64,000 nt of DNA, taken from contig NZ_JANIOF010000003.1 of NCBI RefSeq assembly GCF_024733555.1, forward strand, positions 314,677 to 378,676, written 5' to 3'. The stretch's first letter is position 1; every line of letters begins with the position of its first letter. Of the stretch, positions 27,177 to 35,817 are shown piece by piece. This DNA is from Paenibacillus sp. SC116 (GTDB taxonomy: Bacteria; Bacillota; Bacilli; Paenibacillales; Paenibacillaceae). Below the pieces are notes generated by a model, which worked only from the letters and a program-made list of their open reading frames with translations, had not been told where the DNA came from and ran no database searches. Position numbers and translations under genes: made by a program.

Positions 27177-27500
27177 ATGGCGTCACAACAACAATCGTCT
27201 TCTAGCCATTCAAATCGTCGTCATAAGCACGAAGGGCGACAAAAGCACGTTGTTGCGTTTATTTTCTCCATCGTACTTTCACTGATTGCGTTTGCTGCCG
27301 TTGCTTCTGTAGCTGAAGTGAATGCAACCTTTATCATCATCATTTTGCTTGTTATGGCAGTGCTTCAAGTTATCATCCAGATGGCCTATTGGATGCATAT
27401 GAAAGACAAAGGTCATTTACTGCCTGTCGTGTTTATGCTTGGCGGCGCCTTTGTCGCACTGACCTGTATCGTCATGGCTCTTTATTGGGTATGGTGGTAG
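27177..27500 (+). CDS. ctaF: Cytochrome c oxidase subunit IV
   Basis: The 107-residue protein has a basic Ser/His/Lys-rich N-terminal tail and three helices. The QMAYWMHMKDKGH segment is diagnostic of the subunit IV (CyoD/CtaF) family. It is the last structural subunit of the caa3 enzyme here; a terminator lies at 27584-27614 before ctaG. Confidence 0.93.
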   Translation: MASQQQSSSSHSNRRHKHEGRQKHVVAFIFSIVLSLIAFAAVASVAEVNATFIIIILLVMAVLQVIIQMAYWMHMKDKGHLLPVVFMLGGAFVALTCIVMALYWVWW

Positions 27501-27583
27501 GCGATTTTAAGTTTAACGTTGAATGAGTGCTGATCGCTTGTAGAGCATGATCAGAGCTTATTCGAGAACGATAGCATAATAGG

Positions 27584-27614
27584 AAGAGGTGGTGCGATGC
27601 ACCGCCTCTTTTTC
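27584..27614 (+). terminator. Rho-independent terminator between ctaF and ctaG
   Basis: AAGAGGTGGTGC at 27584-27595 pairs with GCACCGCCTCTT at 27599-27610, then TTT. Read-through or a separate promoter would be needed for ctaG. Confidence 0.85.
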
Positions 27615-27673
27615 CGTAGAAGATTAAATGTGGCGAAACGATGACAGCTTGTTGATGAAAGGGGGAAGCAGCT

Positions 27674-28582
27674 ATGTTTGGATTGGAGCAGTATTTTTCA
27701 TTTGCCGATTTATGGAGCCCTTTGTTTCTCGTTGCCGCGTTGTTGGTTATTGTATTGTATCTTGGTTTAACAGGTTATTTTAGAGATCGGTTCCCTGGTT
27801 CCAAGCCTGTAACAAGGGGACAAAAAGTTAGCTTCATCGCAGGTGTACTACTTATTTATTTATCGCAAGGCGGGCCAATTGATCTGATGGGTCACTTGAT
27901 GTTCACCTTCCACATGGTCATGATGTCGTTATGTTATATTATTGCCCCCCCTTTACTACTGATGGGGATTCCAGACTGGATGTGGAAGTTTCTCTTGGAT
28001 CGTCCGCTGCTCCGTAAGTTGAAGTGGATGATGCATCCGATACTAACAGCCGTCCTATTCAATGTTTTATTTTCGTTCTATCATATCCCGGCTGTACATG
28101 ATTACGTAATGCTAAATTACGGTGTGCACACGCTGTACTATATAGCTCTATATATTGCAGCTTTTATGATGTGGTGGCCTGTCGTTAATCCTGTCCCAGA
28201 ATGGAATTTGATTAGCGATGTGAAAAAAATGGGCTATATTTTCTTGAATGGTTTGCTGATCACACCTGCCTGTGCGCTTCTTATCTTCGCGGATGAATCG
28301 TTATATGCGACCTATAATGATCCGAGTACATGGGCAGCGGCGATGGGCTATTGTGTATCTGGTAGCCCGGAGGCGTTGCTGGCAGCCTTTGATGGTCCTC
28401 AGTTTTTTAGCTGGTTTGATGTACGAGAGGATCAGCAGCTTGGTGGTATTTTGATGAAGCTTGTACAAGAAACGATGTACGGTATCGTTCTAGCTTATGT
28501 GTTCTCTCGATGGTTCCGTCGAGAGGGAAAAGATGATGATGTCGGAGATTCGACACCGAAAAGTGATTGGCAGAATGCATGA
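27674..28582 (+). CDS. ctaG: Cytochrome c oxidase assembly factor CtaG
   Basis: The 302-residue membrane protein has about seven helices and the caa3_CtaG family pattern (GHLMFTFHMVMMSLCYIIAP, PLLRKLKWMMHP). It helps assemble the caa3 oxidase. AAAGGGGGAAG precedes the ATG. The hydrophilic C-terminal tail is short. It directly follows the structural genes and precedes the DUF420 gene. Confidence 0.92.
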   Translation: MFGLEQYFSFADLWSPLFLVAALLVIVLYLGLTGYFRDRFPGSKPVTRGQKVSFIAGVLLIYLSQGGPIDLMGHLMFTFHMVMMSLCYIIAPPLLLMGIPDWMWKFLLDRPLLRKLKWMMHPILTAVLFNVLFSFYHIPAVHDYVMLNYGVHTLYYIALYIAAFMMWWPVVNPVPEWNLISDVKKMGYIFLNGLLITPACALLIFADESLYATYNDPSTWAAAMGYCVSGSPEALLAAFDGPQFFSWFDVREDQQLGGILMKLVQETMYGIVLAYVFSRWFRREGKDDDVGDSTPKSDWQNA

Positions 28583-28628
28583 TTTCGATATAATGGGAAT
28601 GATAACTTGTAAGGAGGGATAATGCATC

Positions 28629-29090
28629 GTGGATATGTACTCACTATTCCCAACGATCAGTACGTTCTTTATTGTACTTAGTGCCATCTTGGTTGCGATC
28701 GGTTGGCGCCAGATTATTAAAGGCAAGCGCAAAGAGCATGAGCGGACGATGAAGCGTGCTGCAATTGCAGCTATTTTGTTCTTCATTATTTACGTATCTC
28801 GCACGATTTTCGTAGGAAACACATCATGGGGCGGGCCAGATTCGTTGAAGACGATCTACCTGGTGTTTCTACTCTTCCATATCGTGTTGGCGACCGTTGC
28901 AGCTGTGTTCGGATTGACGACCTTGTACTTAGGATTCAAAGCAAAGTATGACAAGCACCGCAAGCTTGGACGCGTTACAGCGACAATTTGGTTTATTACA
29001 GCGGCTACGGGTACGATGGTGTATGTGTTGTTGTATATTCTATATCCAGGCGGACATACGAAGCCAGTTATTGATGCCATTTTCGGCTAA
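28629..29090 (+). CDS. ctaM: DUF420 membrane protein, CtaM/YozB-like
   Basis: The 153-residue protein has four helices and the DUF420 pattern (RTIFVGNTSWGGP, YLVFLLFHIVLA). In Staphylococcus, CtaM of this family is needed to mature heme-copper oxidase. A GTG start at 28629 follows AAGGAGGG; an in-frame ATG lies two codons later. It closes the cta cluster, ended by the terminator at 29111-29162. Confidence 0.88.
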   Translation: MDMYSLFPTISTFFIVLSAILVAIGWRQIIKGKRKEHERTMKRAAIAAILFFIIYVSRTIFVGNTSWGGPDSLKTIYLVFLLFHIVLATVAAVFGLTTLYLGFKAKYDKHRKLGRVTATIWFITAATGTMVYVLLYILYPGGHTKPVIDAIFG

Positions 29091-29110
29091 CTTCCATATT
29101 TCAAATGGGG

Positions 29111-29162
29111 ACAACCTTTATTCAGACAGCTTGAGGGCTGCTTGGATAAGGGTTGTTTTTTG
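29111..29162 (+). terminator. Rho-independent terminator
   Basis: ACAACC and the following TTATTCAGACAGC from 29111 pair with GGCTGCTTGGATAAGGGTTGT ending at 29156, followed by T residues. Confidence 0.85.
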
Positions 29163-29189
29163 TGTGAAATGGGGGATGGAAAATACTAC

Positions 29190-29219
29190 TTGACGACTGT
29201 GTATAGAGGTCATTATACT
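29190..29219 (+). promoter_or_regulatory. Sigma-A promoter of the GntR/ABC operon
   Basis: TTGACG at 29190-29195 and TATACT at 29214-29219 with an 18-base gap. The dyad operator overlaps the -10. Confidence 0.75.
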
Positions 29220-29241
29220 GTGTATAACAATATACACAGTA
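29216..29241. promoter_or_regulatory. Operator dyad, probably for the YtrA-type regulator
   Basis: TACTGTGTATA at 29216-29226 and its exact complement TATACACAGTA at 29231-29241 are separated by ACAA. A further copy of the half-site, ACTGTGTATA, lies at 29196-29205 inside the promoter spacer. The location over the -10 fits repression by the GntR protein encoded downstream. Confidence 0.8.
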
Positions 29242-29292
29242 ATCACAGTGAATTGTGGCCTGTGCGATTGAAAGGAAAGTAGGTGTCTCCTC

Positions 29293-30012
29293 ATGAAAAG
29301 AGGTTGGCGGGATGCTTGGTTCATCGTGAAGCAAGAGTTTAGAACATCACCGATAGGGTTGCTGTTAACGTTATTGTTTATGGTGTATCTTTCAGTTATG
29401 ACCTATCCGATGGTTCAGATGGTTTTTGATAAGGATGTCGGTATAATCTCGACCATCCTTATGGATTTCTATCTTGTTCTCATTTTTTTAAGCCTAGGGA
29501 ATTTAATGAATCGCAGATCTACCCGCTATTTATCAGATGACTCTTACCGCAAATATGTAATAAAGCAACGTATTTTGCCAATCGGGATTGAAACAATTGT
29601 ACGTGCTAGATATTTGCAACTTTGTATCCTAGCGCTAGTAAACGGTACTGTTTTCTTTTTCGTTAGCTATTTCGTTACTGGGTTGGGTGAAATAACAACT
29701 ATTGGTTCCTATGTGCTATTTGTCCTGATAGGTCTAACACTCAATGTTTTGATAAATGTCTTTCTTACGTATTGTGAATGGAGAATGAGCGGAAAAAATT
29801 ATATGTGGGTCGTGTTCCTTGTTATGGGCATTCATACGGTAGCTGCAATCATTATTAGTTTATGTGGAGGCTCGATCTTCAAGTCATTGATTTATATAAC
29901 GAATGAATGGCCGATTCCAACTGCAATTGTAACGATCGTGGTGTTGAGTCAAGCGATTGTCTGGGGAATGAAGTCATCCTTACAAGTGCTGCGGCGAACG
30001 GACTTGTCTTGA
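29293..30012 (+). CDS. Six-helix membrane protein, probable ABC-2-like permease
   Basis: The 239-residue protein has about six hydrophobic segments and no recognised catalytic motif. Its position as first gene of an operon with a GntR regulator and an ATPase suggests a permease-type subunit, but the sequence does not clearly match a family. It begins with a charged amphipathic stretch (MKRGWRDAWFIVKQEFR), as ABC-2 permeases often do. Repression through the upstream dyad is likely. Confidence 0.6.
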   Translation: MKRGWRDAWFIVKQEFRTSPIGLLLTLLFMVYLSVMTYPMVQMVFDKDVGIISTILMDFYLVLIFLSLGNLMNRRSTRYLSDDSYRKYVIKQRILPIGIETIVRARYLQLCILALVNGTVFFFVSYFVTGLGEITTIGSYVLFVLIGLTLNVLINVFLTYCEWRMSGKNYMWVVFLVMGIHTVAAIIISLCGGSIFKSLIYITNEWPIPTAIVTIVVLSQAIVWGMKSSLQVLRRTDLS

Positions 30013-30138
30013 ACGGATATGCAGGAAGGAAATTTTCAGATTTGAGAACGAAAATAGATTGGCGTCATAGACGCATTGAATGGTTGACGTGTCACGCTCC
30101 GTGTAGTTGCGAGATCGATAAAGGAGGTGAACCGGCTT

Positions 30139-30531
30139 ATGTTCATTCCGATACAGCTTGATGAGAATAGTAGCGAGCCACTGTATGCACAAATTAAAAG
30201 CCAGCTTAAAACGTTAATTTTGAGCGGACACATCGAGACGGGAACGTTATTACCATCGATTCGTGAACTAGCAGGTCAGTTAAGTTGCAGTGTCATTACA
30301 ATACGGCGTGTGTATCAAGATTTAGAGCAGGAAGGGCTGCTGCGCACGAAGCAGGGTACAGGTACGTTTGTGGCACCGGTTCATCAAGGTGAACGCGAAC
30401 AATTTCGTAAGCGAGCAGTTGAAGAAGCTATCATAGCGGCCATAGATGCTGCTAAGCAAATGCAGATAGATGAACAAGAATTGCGGGATATTTTTAATGA
30501 GATTGTACGAATACGGATGCGAAATGACTGA
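30139..30531 (+). CDS. GntR-family regulator, YtrA subfamily
   Basis: The 130-residue protein has a winged helix (about residues 10-80; SIRELAGQLSCSVITIRRVYQDLEQEGLL) and only a short helical tail, as in YtrA-type GntR proteins. The start ATG at 30139 is eight bases after a perfect AAGGAGGTGA; the upstream GTG at 30127 lies inside that site. YtrA proteins repress their own ABC operons, often in response to cell-wall antibiotics in B. subtilis. The dyad at 29216-29241 is the likely target. Confidence 0.88.
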   Translation: MFIPIQLDENSSEPLYAQIKSQLKTLILSGHIETGTLLPSIRELAGQLSCSVITIRRVYQDLEQEGLLRTKQGTGTFVAPVHQGEREQFRKRAVEEAIIAAIDAAKQMQIDEQELRDIFNEIVRIRMRND

Positions 30532-30553
30532 GGTTGAGGGGGAGGAGGTACTG

Positions 30554-31435
30554 ATGATGAATGCCTATACACTGGAAGCAGTGGAGAAGCACCGTGATCA
30601 TTTACGAGTTGGTCCGTTGAATGTTGAATTTCCAAATGGTTGTGTAACAGCTATCGTTGGCGTGAATGGTTCAGGCAAAAGTACGATGCTCAGCATGATG
30701 ATTGGGCTTGCCCACCCAGACCAAGGGAATATATATTTCGGTCAGCAGATTGTCGATGCTGATCATGATTATGAGTGGAAGCAGCGGATTGGATATTTGC
30801 CAGAGCAGCCTAATAGCGAAGATGACTACAAGACTCCTGACCAATTAGCTACGGTGTATGCCTATTGGTATAAGAACTGGGACTGGCAGATCTACCAGAC
30901 ACTGATGGCCAAGTACGAGATCCCGCCAAGGACAAGACTTAACAAAATGTCCAAAGGGATGCGGCGAAAATGCGAGCTGATTATGATTTTGTCCTATCGT
31001 CCAGATGTACTGCTGCTAGATGAACCGTCATCAGGGTTGGACCCTGTTAGCTGGCGATATGTAATGGAAGATTTGCAGAAGTTCATGGACGATGGGGAGC
31101 GAACGATTATTATTGCTACGCACATCATTGATGAAGTAAGGCGCCTCGCCGATTATATTATGTTCTTGCATCGCGGCCAACTTGTCCAATTCGTGGAGAA
31201 AGATGAGTTGTTCGATGCTTGGAAGGAATATTGGTTCAATATTTCTGAGGCTGTTCAGTTAAAAGGTGCACCTGGTATCAAAGATACGATCCAAGATGGT
31301 GTTGGCGTGAGAATCATCGTAAATGATATTCCGCAGTTTGAAGTTTACTTGCAAGAGCATGACATTCAGCCAGTACGTGTTCAGACGGTGCCATTGGATG
31401 AGATTATGGTGCAATCGATTAAGGGTGTTAAGTAA
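30554..31435 (+). CDS. ABC transporter ATP-binding protein
   Basis: The start at 30554 follows GGAGGAGG. The 293-residue ATPase has Walker A GVNGSGKST, a degenerate signature near LNKMSKGMRRKCELI, Walker B VLLLDEPSSGLDP and the switch His in ATHIIDE. Its C-terminal ~75 residues are an extra domain, as in YtrB-like ATPases. It probably pairs with the first-gene permease. It lies between the regulator and the second ATPase. Confidence 0.88.
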   Translation: MMNAYTLEAVEKHRDHLRVGPLNVEFPNGCVTAIVGVNGSGKSTMLSMMIGLAHPDQGNIYFGQQIVDADHDYEWKQRIGYLPEQPNSEDDYKTPDQLATVYAYWYKNWDWQIYQTLMAKYEIPPRTRLNKMSKGMRRKCELIMILSYRPDVLLLDEPSSGLDPVSWRYVMEDLQKFMDDGERTIIIATHIIDEVRRLADYIMFLHRGQLVQFVEKDELFDAWKEYWFNISEAVQLKGAPGIKDTIQDGVGVRIIVNDIPQFEVYLQEHDIQPVRVQTVPLDEIMVQSIKGVK

Positions 31436-31496
31436 TTTGTTTATGATATAGCAAGATAGAGTAGATGGGTAAACGATGAGAGGAGAGATTAGGACG

Positions 31497-32402
31497 ATGA
31501 AGACGTTACAGCTTGACCGAATCGTGAAGCAATATGGCGATAAGACGGCAGTCAATGAGATTAGCCTAAGTGTAGAAGCAGGGGAAATATACGGTTTGCT
31601 TGGTGCCAACGGTGCCGGTAAGACGACGACAATGCGAATGGTGCTCAGCCTTATTTACCCGGATGCGGGTCAAATTCTTTATAACGGCAAGCCCTATCAT
31701 AAAGGTTTGGAGCAATTGTTTGGCTATTTACCAGAGGAGCGCGGCTTGTACCCGAAGGTTAAAGTTAGCGATCAAGTGATTTACTTAGCACAATTGCGCG
31801 GTATGTCCCGCAGTGATGCGGATAAGAGCTTGAAGTATTGGCTCGAGCGCTTCCAAGTGCCTGAGAACTACAACAAGAAGATCGAGGAGCTATCCAAAGG
31901 GAATCAGCAGAAAATTGGTTTTATCGCTTCGATCGTTCACAATCCGAAGTTCATCATTATGGATGAAGCGTTCAGCGGTCTTGACCCTGTTAACGTGGAA
32001 TTGATGAAAGAGACAGTTAAAGAATTACGCGACAATGGCGCGACGATTTTGTTCTCTACTCACCGCATGGAGCATGTCGAGGAATTGTGTCGTCAGACGA
32101 CGATCCTCAAGAAGGGTGAGGCAGTTCTTCAAGGTACAGTCCGTGATCTGAAGGCGAAATATCCACGTGAGAAAGTGATTCTTCGCACGACTGGTGAAGT
32201 AGCTGGTTTGGAGCAAATTGCTGGCGTTAAGCAGGTTGATCGTACAGAAACCGGCTACATCATCAATATTGCTGATGAGTCTTCCGCACAGCATATTTTG
32301 CAGCAGGCGATGAGCCAGTCGACGGTAGAGCACTTTGAAGTGAAAGAACCGACGTTGAACGATATCTTCATTAAGGCAGTAGGAGGCGAGTCGAATGCGT
32401 AA
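31497..32402 (+). CDS. ABC transporter ATP-binding protein (NatA-like)
   Basis: The ATG at 31497 follows GAGGAGAG and gives 301 residues. Walker A is GANGAGKTT, the signature ELSKGNQQKIGF, Walker B FIIMDEAFSGLDP and the switch STHRMEH. The C-terminal DUF4162-like extension (about residues 215-300) is typical of NatA/ABC-2 exporters. It overlaps the next permease gene by eight bases. Confidence 0.9.
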   Translation: MKTLQLDRIVKQYGDKTAVNEISLSVEAGEIYGLLGANGAGKTTTMRMVLSLIYPDAGQILYNGKPYHKGLEQLFGYLPEERGLYPKVKVSDQVIYLAQLRGMSRSDADKSLKYWLERFQVPENYNKKIEELSKGNQQKIGFIASIVHNPKFIIMDEAFSGLDPVNVELMKETVKELRDNGATILFSTHRMEHVEELCRQTTILKKGEAVLQGTVRDLKAKYPREKVILRTTGEVAGLEQIAGVKQVDRTETGYIINIADESSAQHILQQAMSQSTVEHFEVKEPTLNDIFIKAVGGESNA

Positions 32403-33687
32403 TGTGTGGACAGTAATCGGATTCTCTCTGAGAACGAAGCTGATGACGAAGGCATTTTTAATGACAACAGCTATATTGGCTTTGATCGTTACGATTGTGA
32501 TGAACTTGCCGTTTATTATTTCGATGTTCGATGAAGAAGACCAAGCGATTAAAGTGGGTCTCGTGAAATCTTCATATCCTGCGATTGAGAAGTCGCTAGA
32601 AGAAGCATTCAAGCAGAAGCAAAATGAAATCATTCTTGTTCCTTATGATAATGCAACAGAAGAAGGTTTGTTGAAGGATGTAAAAGAAGGCATTATTACA
32701 GGATACTTGAAGTTTGAAGCTGCTGAACAAGGCGGCGAGCAGGCATTCCCGAAAGTGACGTATCACAGTGAGGAAGATCTGGACTTTGGGCTGCAAGGAG
32801 ACATTACTGGTGTCCTTACAGTGTTGAAGACACAATGGATTGTAAAAGATTCGCTAACTGCGGATCAACAGCAGCAATTGAACCAACCCGTTTCCTTCGA
32901 TACGAAGAAATTGAAGACAAGCGAAAGTGGTCAATTAGCGGAAGGAGGTGCTGAAGAAGAATCTTCCTTCAGTGCTGAATCGTTCGTTGTTACGTTCGCC
33001 TTGCTGATTCTGTTCTTTACCTCCATTCAGATGACAGGTAATATGATTGCTTCAGAAGTTACACAAGAGAAGAGCTCGCGTGTAATGGAGATCTTGATTA
33101 CGAGCGTATCGCCGCTGGCGCAAATGTTCGGTAAAATCTTGGCGATGTTTATCCTTGGTATGATTCAAATTATGGCGTTTATCGCAGTAGCGGTTATTAA
33201 CTTGCTCTTGCCGCACAACCAAGAAGCGCTTAAAGGACTAGATTTGGATATTTCAAAATTCGATCCGATGCTCGTTATCTATGGATTGATTCTATACGTG
33301 TTCGGTTACTTCTTGTACGCGACATTGTACGCTTCGATTGGTTCTATCGTCAGCCGTACAGAAGACTTGGCGCAAGCGGTACTGCCAATTACCTTCCTAA
33401 GCTTGGCTGCTTTCTACATCGGTATGTTCAGCGTATCTACGCCTAACTCGATGCTTGTAAAAGTAACATCGTTTATCCCGTTCTTCACACCGACTTCGAT
33501 GCTGCTTCGTATCGGTTTGGGTGAATATCAGTGGTGGGAGTTCTGGTTATCGATTGTTATCCTGCTTCTATCCGTACTTGTATTCGGCTGGTTGGCAGCG
33601 AAGATTTACCGCACAGGCGTATTGCTCTATGGTAAGCGCCCTACGTGGAAAGAAGTTCGCAAAGCGATGAAGGCTTATAAGATTTAA
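32395..33687 (+). CDS. ABC-2 transporter permease (NatB-like)
   Basis: The 430-residue protein has one N-terminal helix (about 20-43), a soluble extracellular domain of about 150 residues and then five to six helices, the ABC2_membrane_3/NatB layout. The SSRVMEILITSVSPLAQMFGKILAM segment is the family's cytoplasmic signature. With the preceding ATPase it would form an exporter of Na+ or another small substrate; not determined. A terminator follows. Confidence 0.88.
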   Translation: MRNVWTVIGFSLRTKLMTKAFLMTTAILALIVTIVMNLPFIISMFDEEDQAIKVGLVKSSYPAIEKSLEEAFKQKQNEIILVPYDNATEEGLLKDVKEGIITGYLKFEAAEQGGEQAFPKVTYHSEEDLDFGLQGDITGVLTVLKTQWIVKDSLTADQQQQLNQPVSFDTKKLKTSESGQLAEGGAEEESSFSAESFVVTFALLILFFTSIQMTGNMIASEVTQEKSSRVMEILITSVSPLAQMFGKILAMFILGMIQIMAFIAVAVINLLLPHNQEALKGLDLDISKFDPMLVIYGLILYVFGYFLYATLYASIGSIVSRTEDLAQAVLPITFLSLAAFYIGMFSVSTPNSMLVKVTSFIPFFTPTSMLLRIGLGEYQWWEFWLSIVILLLSVLVFGWLAAKIYRTGVLLYGKRPTWKEVRKAMKAYKI

Positions 33688-33784
33688 GCGAGAGTATTGA
33701 ATGTGTGAGTAATAGTTATAGTTGAGACTGATTACAACAATAAATGAGACAAATGATGGTACATGTTTGAGATATTGTATATTT

Positions 33785-33824
33785 GCCTGATAAGCCAAGA
33801 CCCTTGGTTTATCAGGCTTTTTTC
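33785..33824 (+). terminator. Rho-independent terminator
   Basis: GCCTGATAAGCCAAG from 33785 pairs with CTTGGTTTATCAGGC ending at 33817, then TTTTTT. Confidence 0.9.
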
Positions 33825-34212
33825 TATACGAATAACTTCTTGTACGTATATTTTTCAACTGAATGTAATGCTAATAATTACTTGGACCATTGCAATTGGT
33901 AAATCATAAAAAGCAATTAGAACCGCTATAAACCTTTGAAGCGCTCGGCTTGAGAAAAGTTCTAACGGTTACAATAGCCGTTATTTCTAAGAATACACGC
34001 AATTTTAAAATTTAACGGTTCTGGTAGCGCTTATTCCACAGAAATTAGCTGAATTTGCACGAAAATCATTAAGTAAGCTCGCTGATAACCGTTAGAAATC
34101 AAAATTGTTGAATAGGAGCGAATTAAACTCTGTGAGGTCCGTTAGCGTAGATGCCTTGCTGTTGACAGTTCCATGGAGGCATACTATTGGGTTGGTTATG
34201 TAGAGGACAAGC
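33825..34212. other. Non-coding stretch with a TAACGGTT-type repeat element
   Basis: About 390 bases without a gene. From about 33960 to 34101 lies a structured repeat with tandem TAACGGTT units and a closing inverted copy. The rest is AT-rich and unassigned. Confidence 0.6.
33959..34101. repeat. TAACGGTT-type intergenic repeat element (family 2)
   Basis: TTCTAACGGTTA at the left and TAACCGTTAGAA at the right are exact inverted copies. Inside are two tandem degenerate units of about 50 bases, each with TAACGGTT, then AGCCGTTATT or AGCGCTTATT, then CAATTTT- or GAATTT-like ends. Non-coding. Confidence 0.6.
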
Positions 34213-34249
34213 AAAAAGGAGGAGCTAGACATAATCATCTAGCTCCTCC
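34213..34249 (-). terminator. Strong terminator downstream of the small membrane ORF
   Basis: GGAGGAGCTAGA at 34218-34229 pairs with TCTAGCTCCTCC at 34238-34249. On the minus strand it is followed by a T-run (34217-34213). It ends the dacA-side transcript. Confidence 0.85.
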
Positions 34250-34262
34250 CTTTCACCCTAAG

Positions 34263-34361
34263 CTATATCTTTCTAATCCATTTATAGAGTCTAAACAACA
34301 GGTATCCAACCGCAACCAGCGTTATTAATTGTGTAACTACAAGAAAAAATGTAAATATCAT
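34263..34361 (-). CDS. 32-residue single-span membrane protein (candidate)
   Basis: The frame encodes MIFTFFLVVTQLITLVAVGY and twelve more residues ending in basic LYKWIRKI. That is one membrane helix with a positive cytoplasmic end. AGAGGCTGA lies about six bases before ATG. The stop sits 14 bases before a strong terminator, as expected of the last gene of a transcript, and dacA lies 186 bases upstream on the same strand. Too short to identify by family. Its position suggests a small regulator or partner of the neighbouring cell-wall genes. Confidence 0.5.
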   Translation of the reverse strand: MIFTFFLVVTQLITLVAVGYLLFRLYKWIRKI

Positions 34362-34546
34362 TAAAATCAGCCTCTGAAATATGCAGTCCTTTTAGCCTCT
34401 GCGATATAGTAATCTTGCCATTGCCAGCATACAACACATATAAATAGACATCAATTTGTCGATGGTTAAAGGTTATGAATATGCTCGTAGATAACTGATA
34501 TTGCCCATATGATGGAGCCTACATTAGCTGCGAAATAGTTGATATA

Positions 34547-35509
34547 TCACGACAAGGGGAGATGAAGCCTATCGAACCCATACATCAACAATTTCTTAGT
34601 TTCCTCGAAACGCGTGGCCTCAAACTCTGTTCCCATGACGACTGAAATGAGCCTGTTATCGCCTTGCTTGGCAGTTCCAGCAAAGCAGTAGCCTGCAAGA
34701 TCAGTAAATCCTGTTTTCAGTCCGTCCATGCCTTCTATATATAATTCGAAATGTTGTGGATCAAGCATTTTATTAGTCGGATATAGAACGGAACCGTCAC
34801 CCTCCATTTGATAAAATGAAAGCTTCGTAATCTCCACCAACTCCGGATACCGATTCAATAACTGCTGTGCTAATAAGGCCACATCTAAAGCCGTCATTTT
34901 TGATTCTTCACCATATTCATTATCAAGGCCTGTTGCATTCACAAAGTAAGTTCGCGGTGATAATTTCAATTGCTGTGCTTGCTCATTCATAAGCTGTGTG
35001 AAATCTTCCTCGCTTCCAGAAATATGTTCAGCTAGAGCAACTGAGGCATTATTCGCTGAAGCTATGAACATAGCATGAAACAGATCCTGGACGGTTATAT
35101 GATCACCCACTTGCAATTGAACAGCTGCTCCTCCGATGTTTGCAGCATATGAGCTAACAATAACCTCATCATTCCATGCCAATGATCCATTTTCAATTTG
35201 ATTGAGTACGATATACCCCGTCATCATCTTGGACATACTCGCTGGGGCAAGCGGTGTATTTTCATTTTTACTGTAAAGAATCTCTCCAGATTGAGCATCC
35301 ATGACTACAGCTGCCTTCGCTTGAATAGTAGGCTTCTTAATGGATGGCTGAATACGCGGTTTACTAGCTAATGAATGAGCGTCAGATTTGTTAATAGATG
35401 ATACATGAACAGGCTTAGATTCTTTATGGGTTGATTGAATATAAAAGTACAGCGCAAATGTAGTGATGATTAAAATGAGAAGAATGACTGGTTTCTTTAA
35501 TGATTTCAT
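34547..35509 (-). CDS. D-alanyl-D-alanine carboxypeptidase, S11 family
   Basis: The 320-residue protein has an N-terminal membrane anchor or signal (about residues 5-24) and a penicillin-binding S11 domain. The catalytic triad motifs are present: SMSK near residue 93 (PASMSKMMTG), SANNAS near 152 and KTG near 268 (LKTGFT). The usual PBP5 C-terminal domain and amphipathic anchor are missing, so it is a short form. It would remove terminal D-Ala from pentapeptides outside the membrane. It is transcribed divergently from the Van-type ligase gene, 308 bases away, and could lower D-Ala-D-Ala targets like VanY does. GGAGG precedes ATG. Confidence 0.9.
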   Translation of the reverse strand: MKSLKKPVILLILIITTFALYFYIQSTHKESKPVHVSSINKSDAHSLASKPRIQPSIKKPTIQAKAAVVMDAQSGEILYSKNENTPLAPASMSKMMTGYIVLNQIENGSLAWNDEVIVSSYAANIGGAAVQLQVGDHITVQDLFHAMFIASANNASVALAEHISGSEEDFTQLMNEQAQQLKLSPRTYFVNATGLDNEYGEESKMTALDVALLAQQLLNRYPELVEITKLSFYQMEGDGSVLYPTNKMLDPQHFELYIEGMDGLKTGFTDLAGYCFAGTAKQGDNRLISVVMGTEFEATRFEETKKLLMYGFDRLHLPLS

Positions 35510-35817
35510 GTTTTAACCTCCATAGTTATATACACCTAGTTTGAAATAATTAATTTAAATATGAAGAAAGAAAAAATAAAAAATTATTAAAGAAGGGTAG
35601 GGAGGGACATGAAAGGGTAACGGAAAAACGAATGATGTTTATCTATTTGACTGCCATTTCGGCATCATGAATATCACAATTTAAGAAAAACTTAATGGAT
35701 ACCCTACCTCTTTTTAAAAAGATTCTTGTATGCTTACGAACGGTAAGGATGACAACAAAGCTTAAAAGAAGTAGGTTTTTTTGCTTTGCTAAATAACAAT
35801 TGTGGAGGGTTTACAAG
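35510..35817. promoter_or_regulatory. Divergent intergenic region between dacA-like and van-type ligase genes
   Basis: 308 AT-rich bases. TTGACT at 35647-35652 could be a -35 for the ligase operon but has no good -10. GGGTAGGG near 35595 and CCCTACC near 35703 could pair in the leader. No VanR-type operator is recognisable and there is no ORF. Confidence 0.4.

Noticed and set aside
32025..32633. 202-codon minus-strand ORF over the NatA/NatB junction
   Set aside because: Shadow of two overlapping, well-supported ABC genes; no family match or site.
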